Assembly: GCF_013403975.1 (NCBI RefSeq)
Contig: NZ_JABFDH010000001.1
Span: forward strand, 1-64,000
Direction of reading: 5' to 3'
Length of the DNA: 64,000 bases
Source of the DNA: Winogradskyella ursingii
GTDB lineage: Bacteria; Bacteroidota; Bacteroidia; Flavobacteriales; Flavobacteriaceae
Below, piece after piece: positions 44,620 to 53,744 of the stretch; position 1 is the stretch's first letter; the number at the start of each line of letters is the position of its first letter. The translations under genes were made by a program, and so were the position numbers. Below the pieces are notes generated by a model. That model did not search any database, was not told where the DNA came from, and was given only the letters and a program-made list of their open reading frames with translations.

Positions 44620-45204
44620 ATGACTAAAAACACACTTTTAAATATTGCTATCTTGATATCAAGATTATTAAAAATTATTTTAATAGTTACGGCAATAGGC
44701 CTGACGAGTTTATTTATTTATGTCCAGGTTGATAAAAAGACTTTTGGAGGTGAAGAGATTATCTTAAGTGATAATGTTAGGTTGTTAGGTATTACAAATA
44801 TATACTCGACTGTTTGGAAGGATAATAATGACAATAGATATGATTTGAAACCTTATACTTTTGAAAAACTAAAAACAGTTTCGTTATATGTAAATTTCTT
44901 TAAGATACTCATTATTATGATTTTAATGTTTCTTATAATTAGGGCCTTTGAAAGGGTTATGTTGTCTGTAAAAAATTTAAATACATTTACTAGAAATAAT
45001 GTCAAACTATTTAGACGGATTGGGATATATATAGTGTTTGTTGCAATTCTAACAAGTTATACCGTACTTCGGTTCGAAAATGGCAATCAAACTATGTCAC
45101 ATATATCCTTGACGCCAGTAATTTGTATCATTTTAGCATTTATAATGGCTGAAATCTTTAAAGAAGGTGAGGATTTAAAACAAGAAAACAATCTAACCAT
45201 CTAA
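44620..45204 (+). CDS. DUF2975 membrane protein 2
   Basis: 194 residues, a paralogue of the preceding gene. Four helices (about 14-33, 95-113, 131-148 and 158-174), with KNLNTFTRNNVKLFRRIGIYIV before the third and the same C-terminal signature EDLKQENNLTI. A 60-residue extracytoplasmic loop (TFGGEEIILSDN and NDNRYDLKPYTF) is present only in this copy. Starts 2 bases after gene 1. The pair may form a heteromer. Confidence 0.82.
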   Translation: MTKNTLLNIAILISRLLKIILIVTAIGLTSLFIYVQVDKKTFGGEEIILSDNVRLLGITNIYSTVWKDNNDNRYDLKPYTFEKLKTVSLYVNFFKILIIMILMFLIIRAFERVMLSVKNLNTFTRNNVKLFRRIGIYIVFVAILTSYTVLRFENGNQTMSHISLTPVICIILAFIMAEIFKEGEDLKQENNLTI

Positions 45205-45206
45205 TC

Positions 45207-45413
45207 ATGCCAATAGTAGTCAACTTAGACATAATGCTCGCTAAACGAGGCATGAAGAGCAATGAGCTTGCAGAAATTGTTGGGATTACTACTGCCAATC
45301 TTTCCATTTTAAAAACAGGAAAGGCCAAAGCCATTCGTTTTTCTACTTTAGAGGCCATTTGTAAAGCGCTAGATTGCCAGCCGAGCGATATTTTAGAGTA
45401 TGTTGAAGATTGA
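45207..45413 (+). CDS. XRE-family (YozG-like) transcriptional regulator
   Basis: 68 residues made of one helix-turn-helix: NLDIMLAKRGMKSNELAEIVGITTANLSILKTGKAKAIRFSTLEAICKALDCQPSDILEY. It begins 2 bases after the second DUF2975 gene, so it is expected to be the operon's own regulator, acting at the palindromes at 44060-44103. Its stop abuts the convergent dinB stop directly (TGATCA). Confidence 0.9.
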   Translation: MPIVVNLDIMLAKRGMKSNELAEIVGITTANLSILKTGKAKAIRFSTLEAICKALDCQPSDILEYVED

Positions 45414-46631
45414 TCACTGATGCCTATTAGCCAGCAAAGGTGGTGGTTCTCCCGTAAAAGGATTCCAACGACTAATGGTTTTGGCTTCCATTCCAGCGGC
45501 ACTCATTACAGCTCTGTCTCCATAACGTTCCCTCATTTTATCCATGGCATTACTGAGGTTGAGGTGCATTTCATTGTCTTCAAACAAATTGACTTGGTGT
45601 CCGCCTTCTACCAAATGACTAAAACGTACACCTATTAGTCTCACTAAAAGCCGTCGGTTGTAGAGTTTTTTGAATAACTCCAGCACCACGGGAATAATAC
45701 TATGATCCATAGCGCTATACGGAATTCGCTGTTGCTGCGTGTACGTCTGAAAATCTGAATATCGAATTTTAAAGGTGACGCAAGCCGTTAATTTATTACC
45801 ACGACGCAACTGAAACGCCAAATTCTCTGCCATGGCTATTACCAATCCTTTTAATTTGTTGACATCTGTGGTATCCTGCCCAAAAGTACGTTCGGTAGAA
45901 ATGGATTTGCGTTCGTGATATTGTATTACGGGGCTGTTATCTATGCCATTGGCTTTTTTCCAAATGGACAATCCATTTTTCCCCAAAACTTTGTGCATCA
46001 ATTCCATGGGCATTTCTTGCACAGTTCTTATTCGTTTTACACCCAAATCACAAAGTGCCTTATAAGTGACATTACCGACCATCGGAATCTTTTTAACCGA
46101 AAGCGGAGCTAAAAATGGTTTTTCATCACCAGAAAGCACACGAATTTCGTTATTAGGTTTGGCTTCACCTGTCGCAATTTTAGATACTGTTTTATTAAGT
46201 GATAAACCAAAAGAAATAGGCAATCCCGTTTCCCTGATTATTTTTTGACGCAGTTCTGAAGCCAATTTATGGCAGCCAAAAAACTTATCCATTCCTGTGA
46301 GATCAATGTAAAACTCATCAATCGATGTTTTTTCGTAAAGTGGTACACTTTCTTTAATCACATCTGTAACATTATTTGAAAATTTGGTGTAAACACCAGA
46401 ATTCCCTCTAAGTACAATGGCTTCAGGGCAGAGCTGTTTTGCCAACCGCATAGGCATTGCAGAATGGATGCCAAAGGTGCGTGCTTCGTAACTACACGAT
46501 GCCACAACACCTCTATCGCTTGTACCACCAATGAGTATGGGTTTGCCATTTAGCTTACTATCTAGCAGTCTTTCACAGGACACAAAAAACGTGTCTAAAT
46601 CCATGTGTACTATGTTGCGGTTGTTGTTCAT
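45414..46631 (-). CDS. dinB: Y-family DNA polymerase IV (DinB)
   Basis: 405 residues. MDLDTFFVSCERL supplies the first catalytic Asp and SIDEFYIDLTG the Asp-Glu pair, so it is an active translesion polymerase rather than an ImuB-type inactive homologue. SCSYEARTFGIHSAMPM is the finger region; the little-finger domain follows, with a beta-clamp motif QVNLFED near the C-terminus. It lies downstream of the DnaE-type polymerase on the same strand with a palindromic element between (46643-46766), and with the LexA-like gene forms a probable damage-tolerance module. Confidence 0.94.
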   Translation of the reverse strand: MNNNRNIVHMDLDTFFVSCERLLDSKLNGKPILIGGTSDRGVVASCSYEARTFGIHSAMPMRLAKQLCPEAIVLRGNSGVYTKFSNNVTDVIKESVPLYEKTSIDEFYIDLTGMDKFFGCHKLASELRQKIIRETGLPISFGLSLNKTVSKIATGEAKPNNEIRVLSGDEKPFLAPLSVKKIPMVGNVTYKALCDLGVKRIRTVQEMPMELMHKVLGKNGLSIWKKANGIDNSPVIQYHERKSISTERTFGQDTTDVNKLKGLVIAMAENLAFQLRRGNKLTACVTFKIRYSDFQTYTQQQRIPYSAMDHSIIPVVLELFKKLYNRRLLVRLIGVRFSHLVEGGHQVNLFEDNEMHLNLSNAMDKMRERYGDRAVMSAAGMEAKTISRWNPFTGEPPPLLANRHQ

Positions 46632-46642
46632 TTTTTAATTCT

Positions 46643-46766
46643 ATCGTCAGTTCGAGTGTCAATTTTTGTAGCTAAAGCGAAAAAATTGATGTATCGAGAA
46701 TAGTTAATTATTAAGCACTTCTCGATACTATTTATTCGTGCCTCATAAATCACTCGAAGTGACGAT
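46643..46766. repeat. multi-hairpin palindromic element, second copy
   Basis: Outer arms ATCGTCAGTTCGAGTG (46643-46658) and CACTCGAAGTGACGAT (46751-46766) match 15 of 16 bases; middle arms GTATCGAGAA (46691-46700) and TTCTCGATAC (46719-46728) match perfectly. Same family as 36808-36932. It fills the gap between dnaE and dinB and could limit or process the transcript between them. Confidence 0.8.
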
Positions 46767-46777
46767 GTGTTTTACTT

Positions 46778-49700
46778 TTAAGTTGATGTAAGTTTAAGGT
46801 CCTTAAAACTTTTCTTTTTTTGAAAAGTTGGATTTTTTGATTTGATAGAATACCGCGGATCTTCAATTATTGACAAGCGTTCAAATTTCGAAACCTCAAT
46901 CGTTACGCAATTAAATTCTACCATCACTTTACCGATAATCTCATAAATGCCCTTTCCTCTAAATGGATATTTGGCAGCTATTGGCGGAAAATGAACTGTA
47001 TCTATAAAATCGCCCTCACGGTCTAAAAATGTGCCAAAATGCATCACTTTACCTTTTGAGGTTTTGGTGTTTTTGGTGGTGATGAGATAGCCTTCAATTT
47101 TTATATATTTTCCGATAAGCCGTTCTAAATGCTTAGCTCGTAATTTACTGGTTGAAGGTTGTTCTAATAGATGAAACGGATTGCACAACGGAAAGCCTAA
47201 AAGTTCTAACTCATCAAAGGCATTTTCTAAAGCGTTACTTGGTAGTTTTGGTGTGCTGTAATTGACGCGCTGCGTTTTAAAAAGTGTAATCAGGTCTTCT
47301 CTAATTACAGTTTTACTGATTTTAAGATGTGCCTCCCAAAGTAGTTCGCGCTTATTGGTTTTTGTAAACCGAAACGCATTTATTTTTATTAAAATTGAAA
47401 TCTGTTCAATGGAAATCGGTACGCGTTCTATAAAATCATCTAGCGATTGAAACTTTCCGTTTTTGGTACGCTCAGAAAGTATACGGTTAATGGTTTTACT
47501 TTCCAGTGATTGCAAAAACATAAAACCTAGATAAATTGTTTTGTCTATGATAATGGCTTCAGCAAATGACGTGTTAATGCATGGCGCTTCAATGGTGCCA
47601 TTGTGCATTCGTGCTTCGTGAACATAAAGTTCGGTGCTATAAAAACCACCAAAATTATTAATGGTAGCCGTCATATATTCCAACGGATAATAAGCTTTCA
47701 AAAATAAGCTTTGGTAACTTTCTACGGCATACGAAGCCGAATGTCCTTTAGCAAAAGCATAGCCAGCAAAACTTTCAATCTGTCTCCAAATGTCTGCTAC
47801 GACTTCGTAAGTTTCACCGCGATTGGCACAGTTGTTAAAAAACTTTTGTTTCACTTTTAGAAATTCTTCCCGTGAGCGGAATTTCCCTGACATACCACGA
47901 CGCAACATGTCCGATTCGCCCAAATCCAAGCCGCCAAAAATGTGTGCCACTTTAATTACGTCTTCTTGATACACCATAACACCATAGGTTTCGGGCATAA
48001 TGCTTTGCAATACAGGATGCGCTTCTTTTCGTTTTTCGGGCTGACGATGGCGCAGAATATATTCGCGCATCATCCCACTATTGGAAACACCAGGCCTAAT
48101 GATAGAACTTGCAGCAACCAAGCCCAAATAAGTATCAACTTGAAGTTTTTTTAAAAGCATGCGCATCGCTGGCGATTCTACATAAAAACATCCAATAGCT
48201 TTAGCATTGCGTAGCAAATCTTTAATGCGTTCATCTTTTTTAAAAGCTTTAATATTATGAATATCGAGTGGTGCTTGTTTGGTGTAATTACGGTCTATAA
48301 TTTCAACAGTTTCCTTTATTTTTCCGAGCCCACGTTGGCTGAGAATATCAAATTTGTAGAGTCCGATGTCTTCGGCCACAACCATATCAAACTGTGTTGT
48401 GGCAAAACCTTTTGGTGGCATAAATGTGGCACAATAACAATGAATGGGTTGTTCTGAAATCAAAATTCCACCTGCGTGAATACCCAAATAATTTGGGAAT
48501 CCTTGAATGTATTTGGCATATTTAATTACCAGTTGAGATAATCTATCCAGCTGATTAAAACTATATTTATCTCGGGTAAGTTTGTCCATTTCGGCTTTTG
48601 GCAATCCAAAAACTTTACCCAACTCGCGTACCGAAGCTTTAAATTTAAAAGTATTATAAACCGTTATTAACGCGGTATGTTTAAAATTATTAAAGATAAA
48701 ATGGGTGACATCGTCTCTGTCTTTCCAGGAAAAATCGATATCAAAATCGGGCGGATTTTGCCGAAAGAGATTTATAAAACGCTCAAAATATAAATCGAGT
48801 TCAATTGGGTCAACGTCTGTAATGCGTAATAAATAGGCGATGATGCTATTGGCACCACTACCACGGCCAACATAGTAATAATTTTTACTGCGTGCGTATT
48901 CTAAAATTTTCCAATTTATGAGAAAATAAGAAACAAAACCTTTTTGCTTAATAAGGTTAAGTTCCTTCTTAATGCGGTCATAAACCTTTTGTTCAACATC
49001 ATTTCCATAACGATAGGGAATACCGTCGTAAGTCAGTTTTTCTAACAATTGATAATCCGAAGTTTCATTTGCGGTTAGGCATTTTTGATTTTTAGACGTG
49101 TTGTTTTTAAAGTCAAAATCGATAGAACAGTCTGCCAAAAGTTGTTCTGTATTATCGATTAACGTTGGGAATTCCTCGTAGGTTTTACAAAGCTCATTGT
49201 AAGGTAGCATGATGTCTGTTTCACTACCTTCTTCAGATTTTGGCAATTTGCTCAATAAGGTGTTGTTGTCAATAGCACGTAATAAACGATGCGTATTAAA
49301 TCCCTTTTTATTTTGAAACGATACCGTTTTTAGTACTACCAATTTATTCCGGAATTGATTCCATTTACTAAACTTTAAATGGTTGAGGTCTTTGGGTGAA
49401 ATACCTAAAAATTCATTTGGTTTTAAATCGAAATGTTTTCCGTTTTGATAAGGATAAATTACGAAGCAATCGTCTAAAAATTCATCTGGTCGTTCAGGTA
49501 TTTGCAATTCGGAATTATGAAGAAATTTAGACAGATAAGTGTTTATATTTTTGAAGCCTTCATTGTTTTTCGCAATGAGAATAAATTGCTGTTGTGCACT
49601 ATTTCTAAAATCGACACCGAGCACGGGTTTTACTTTGTATTTTTCTGAAAGTCTCACAATATCAAAACACGCGGATGTGGTATTTATGTCTGTTAACGCC

Positions 49701-49798
49701 AAAGTCTGTACACCATTTTCTGAAGCAATAGCAAGTAATTGTTCAGGTTTTATGGTGCCATAGCGTAGACTGTAATAAGTGTGACAATTGAGGTACAT
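46778..49798 (-). CDS. dnaE: DNA polymerase III alpha subunit, DnaE type (likely damage-associated)
   Basis: 1006 residues, shorter than replicative DnaE of Bacteroidota (about 1400). PHP domain at the N-terminus (NCHTYYSLRYG, ALTDIN, VLGVDFRN). The catalytic palm shows YYVGRGSGANSIIAYLLRI, PPDFDIDFSWKDRD with the DxD pair, and GLYKFDILSQRGL for the third Asp. HhH and OB-fold modules follow (IKIEGYLITTKNTK), but no C-terminal tau-binding domain is visible. Probably the DnaE2-like or second DnaE used in error-prone repair; a LexA-like gene is divergent and dinB lies downstream. Confidence 0.9.
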   Translation of the reverse strand: MYLNCHTYYSLRYGTIKPEQLLAIASENGVQTLALTDINTTSACFDIVRLSEKYKVKPVLGVDFRNSAQQQFILIAKNNEGFKNINTYLSKFLHNSELQIPERPDEFLDDCFVIYPYQNGKHFDLKPNEFLGISPKDLNHLKFSKWNQFRNKLVVLKTVSFQNKKGFNTHRLLRAIDNNTLLSKLPKSEEGSETDIMLPYNELCKTYEEFPTLIDNTEQLLADCSIDFDFKNNTSKNQKCLTANETSDYQLLEKLTYDGIPYRYGNDVEQKVYDRIKKELNLIKQKGFVSYFLINWKILEYARSKNYYYVGRGSGANSIIAYLLRITDVDPIELDLYFERFINLFRQNPPDFDIDFSWKDRDDVTHFIFNNFKHTALITVYNTFKFKASVRELGKVFGLPKAEMDKLTRDKYSFNQLDRLSQLVIKYAKYIQGFPNYLGIHAGGILISEQPIHCYCATFMPPKGFATTQFDMVVAEDIGLYKFDILSQRGLGKIKETVEIIDRNYTKQAPLDIHNIKAFKKDERIKDLLRNAKAIGCFYVESPAMRMLLKKLQVDTYLGLVAASSIIRPGVSNSGMMREYILRHRQPEKRKEAHPVLQSIMPETYGVMVYQEDVIKVAHIFGGLDLGESDMLRRGMSGKFRSREEFLKVKQKFFNNCANRGETYEVVADIWRQIESFAGYAFAKGHSASYAVESYQSLFLKAYYPLEYMTATINNFGGFYSTELYVHEARMHNGTIEAPCINTSFAEAIIIDKTIYLGFMFLQSLESKTINRILSERTKNGKFQSLDDFIERVPISIEQISILIKINAFRFTKTNKRELLWEAHLKISKTVIREDLITLFKTQRVNYSTPKLPSNALENAFDELELLGFPLCNPFHLLEQPSTSKLRAKHLERLIGKYIKIEGYLITTKNTKTSKGKVMHFGTFLDREGDFIDTVHFPPIAAKYPFRGKGIYEIIGKVMVEFNCVTIEVSKFERLSIIEDPRYSIKSKNPTFQKKKSFKDLKLTST

Positions 49799-49823
49799 AA
49801 ATAGTAATTGGACTGTAAAATTA

Positions 49824-49860
49824 GCTACTATATGTAGTTTTTATTGCTTACATTTGTAGT
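49824..49860. promoter_or_regulatory. repeated operator candidate in the dnaE / lexA-like intergenic region
   Basis: GCTACTATATGTAGT (49824-49838) and GCTTACATTTGTAGT (49846-49860) agree at 11 of 15 positions and start 22 bp apart, two helical turns. The second contains a perfect -7 box for the lexA-like gene (TACATTTG, 49849-49856). The core ACTACAAAT recurs upstream of ssb. Binding by the LexA-like repressor is inferred. Confidence 0.6.
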
Positions 49861-49884
49861 AAATAATGTTAAATTTAAAATGTA

Positions 49885-50652
49885 TTGAAACCAATTCAAG
49901 TTAACATAAGGCACCTTAGGACTTTAAAAAAGATGTCGCAAGAACGATTCGCAGACGAGCTAAACTGGACGCGTTCTGTCGTGGGTTCTTATGAAGAGGG
50001 AAGAAGTGAGCCTCCGATTGAACGGCTAATAGATTTATCTAATTATTTTGACATTCCTATTGATATTTTGGTGCGTAAGGATTTAAGAAAAGCTAAGGAA
50101 ACTTCGTTTATTGAAGTCGGAAATAAGCGCGTGCTATTTCCTATAACCGTAAATGAGGAAAATGAGGATTTGATTGAAATCATTCCTGCAAAAGCATCGG
50201 CAGGTTATTTATCGGGTTACGATGATCCAGAATATATTGAGCAACTTGAAAAGATTAAATTACCTTTTTTGCCAACAGGGACACACAGGGCATTTCCCAT
50301 TAAAGGGGATTCCATGTTACCTGTAAAGGATGGCTCTTATGTGGTGGCGAAATTCGTTGAAGACATCAATGACGTTAAAAACGGAAAAACCTATGTAGTG
50401 TTAACCAAGGACGATGGTTTGGTTTACAAACGTGTTTATATTCCTAAAAAAGATACTGTAAATTTATTGTTGAGTTCCGATAACAAATCGTATCAACCTT
50501 ATTTAATTTCAAAAGAGCAAATACTGGAACTTTGGGAATTTACTTGTTGTATCAACACGCAAGAATATGATGAAAAGGAACTAAAATTAAGTAGTATTAT
50601 GTCTATGTTTCAAGATTTAAAAATTGAACTGGAAGCTGTAAAACGCATGTAA
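49885..50652 (+). CDS. LexA-like repressor: XRE HTH plus S24 peptidase
   Basis: 255 residues. XRE helix-turn-helix at about 8-60 (NIRHLRTLKKMSQERFADEL and SYEEGRSEPPIERLIDLSNYFDIP), not the winged helix of classical LexA. The C-terminal S24 domain has a likely Ala-Gly cleavage site (AKASAGYLSG), Ser in PIKGDSMLPVKDG and Lys in GLVYKRVYI, so self-cleavage is plausible. The start is TTG at 49885; the ATG at 49880 leads out of frame into an immediate stop (ATGTATTGA). Divergent from dnaE; the next gene follows after 6 bases. Confidence 0.9.
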   Translation: MKPIQVNIRHLRTLKKMSQERFADELNWTRSVVGSYEEGRSEPPIERLIDLSNYFDIPIDILVRKDLRKAKETSFIEVGNKRVLFPITVNEENEDLIEIIPAKASAGYLSGYDDPEYIEQLEKIKLPFLPTGTHRAFPIKGDSMLPVKDGSYVVAKFVEDINDVKNGKTYVVLTKDDGLVYKRVYIPKKDTVNLLLSSDNKSYQPYLISKEQILELWEFTCCINTQEYDEKELKLSSIMSMFQDLKIELEAVKRM

Positions 50653-50658
50653 ATCATA

Positions 50659-51633
50659 ATGGAGAAAGCCATAAAATGGGGAATAATCGGTTGCGGTAAT
50701 GTTACCGAGAAAAAAAGCGGACCTGCCTACCAAATGACCGAAGGGTTTGAAATCGTAGCCGTAATGCGCAGAAATCTGAAATTGGCAGAAGATTACGCTA
50801 AACGTCATAATGTTAAAAAGTTTTACGATGATGCCGATGTGCTTATCAGTGATGATGAGGTTGATGCGGTTTATATCGCAACACCACCAGACAGCCACCA
50901 TCACTATGCTTTGAAGGTGGCCAAAGCAGATAAAATATGCTGTATCGAGAAGCCTATGGCGCCAAGTTACGCTGAATGTGTTGCCATTACTGAAGCTTTT
51001 GAAAAGAAAAATCTCCCATTATTTGTGGCTTATTACCGTAGGTCACTTCCGAGATTCAACAAAGTGAAGGAATTATTGGATGCTGAATGTATTGGAAAAA
51101 TAAGATACGTTAACTGGACACTCACCAGAACACCAAGCGACGCAGATACATCCAGAGATTACAATTGGCGCACCGATGCCAAAATAGCACCAGCGGGTTA
51201 TTTTGATGATTTGGCGAGCCATGGAATGGATTTATTTGTCTATTTATTGGGAGACATCAGCGAAGCTAAAGGCATATCATTAAATCAACAGCGATTATAC
51301 ACTTCTAAAGATGCTATTTCTGGCACATGGCTGCACAACCCTGGTGTCATTGGTTCTGCAATGTGGAATTTTGGAAGCTATAAAAGAGAAGATGAAGTAA
51401 GAATTGTTGGTAGTAAAGGTGAAGTCACCTTTTCAATTTTTGGCGATGACCCGATTGAACTATTTACTGAAAACCGGACGCAAGAATTTTCAATTGACAA
51501 TCCAAAACACATTCAACAACATCATGTTGAGAATATGAAAAACCATTTAAACGGTATACGAATGCATCCTTCGACTGGAAAATCTGCTACGCATACGGCC
51601 TGGGTGATGGATAAGATTCTCGGGACGTTATAA
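50659..51633 (+). CDS. Gfo/Idh/MocA-family oxidoreductase
   Basis: 324 residues. Rossmann motif WGIIGCGNVTEKKSGPAY, EKP motif in CCIEKPMAPSYAE, and the C-terminal domain region SRDYNWRTDAKIAPAGYFDDLASHGMDLFVYLLGD with the catalytic-type His. Members oxidise or reduce sugars and inositols with NAD(P). It follows the repressor gene by 6 bases, so may be cotranscribed with it; substrate unknown. Confidence 0.9.
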   Translation: MEKAIKWGIIGCGNVTEKKSGPAYQMTEGFEIVAVMRRNLKLAEDYAKRHNVKKFYDDADVLISDDEVDAVYIATPPDSHHHYALKVAKADKICCIEKPMAPSYAECVAITEAFEKKNLPLFVAYYRRSLPRFNKVKELLDAECIGKIRYVNWTLTRTPSDADTSRDYNWRTDAKIAPAGYFDDLASHGMDLFVYLLGDISEAKGISLNQQRLYTSKDAISGTWLHNPGVIGSAMWNFGSYKREDEVRIVGSKGEVTFSIFGDDPIELFTENRTQEFSIDNPKHIQQHHVENMKNHLNGIRMHPSTGKSATHTAWVMDKILGTL

Positions 51634-51636
51634 AAT

Positions 51637-51667
51637 AAAAAACGCGAAGCATTGCTTCGCGTTTTTT
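51637..51667. terminator. bidirectional terminator
   Basis: AACGCGAAGCA/TGCTTCGCGTT, a 10-plus base stem with T-runs on both strands, between the oxidoreductase and atpC. Confidence 0.95.
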
Positions 51668-51683
51668 ATATGATATAATGTAA

Positions 51684-51977
51684 TTAATCAGCTAAAATAA
51701 TAACCTTGTTGTCTTTCATTTCAACAGTACCGGAATTGATTTTTACAACCAATATCTTATTATCGTCAAAATGTGGCTTTACTTCGGCATGCAGTTCATC
51801 AAACACCAAATGATTTTGGTTATGGGTATGAATTTTTACAGTACCTGAGTTTAAAGTAGATACTATAGCTGCGTGATTATTCAACATTTGAAATTCACCC
51901 TCAACACCTGGTACAGTTACAGAATCTACTTCTGAACTAAACAATGTGGCCTCTGGTGATACTATTTCTAAATACAT
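51684..51977 (-). CDS. atpC: ATP synthase epsilon subunit
   Basis: 97 residues, only the N-terminal beta-sandwich (LEIVSPEATLFSSEVDSVTVPGVEGEFQMLNNHA). The C-terminal helical domain that inhibits ATP hydrolysis in E. coli (139 residues) is absent, as commonly seen in Bacteroidota. It sits downstream of atpD; other F1Fo genes are elsewhere. Confidence 0.94.
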   Translation of the reverse strand: MYLEIVSPEATLFSSEVDSVTVPGVEGEFQMLNNHAAIVSTLNSGTVKIHTHNQNHLVFDELHAEVKPHFDDNKILVVKINSGTVEMKDNKVIILAD

Positions 51978-51992
51978 AGTTTTTAAGTATTT

Positions 51993-52052
51993 ATTAATCA
52001 GTATTTAGTAATCAGTATCGAGTTCGTACTGTATACTGCATACTGCTTACTG
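51993..52052. repeat. CAGTAT / TACTG repeat cluster between atpD and atpC
   Basis: Two ATCAGTAT copies 14 bp apart (51997 and 52011) are followed by three 7-bp tandem units ACTGTAT, ACTGCAT, ACTGCTT (52028-52048). Because CAGTA and TACTG are complementary, the halves can form a hairpin. May affect relative expression of the two subunits. Confidence 0.65.
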
Positions 52053-52055
52053 TTT

Positions 52056-53612
<1,557 letters not shown>

Positions 53613-53649
53613 TTAGATTTAAGTACAAAGTACCCCTTTTTTTGCGCTG

Positions 53650-53657
53650 CAAAGATA
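53650..53657 (-). promoter_or_regulatory. atpD promoter -7 box
   Basis: Minus-strand TATCTTTG, a perfect TAnnTTTG, 85 bases upstream of the ATG at 53564; no clear -33. Confidence 0.55.
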
Positions 53658-53691
53658 TAGTTTTATTTAAAAAAATAAGTCTTTTTTAAAT

Positions 53692-53722
53692 AAAAAAAAC
53701 ACGCCTTTTTTAGACGTGTTTC
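53692..53722 (-). terminator. terminator after the GDSL-lipoprotein gene
   Basis: AACACG/CGTGTT with extra pairs; on the minus strand eight T residues follow. Confidence 0.85.
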
Positions 53723-53744
53723 TATTCAACAATTTTAAAATATT

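Noticed and set aside
45414-46631. Interpreting dinB as catalytically dead ImuB
   Set aside because: Both catalytic Asp motifs (MDLDTFF and SIDEF) and the clamp motif are intact.
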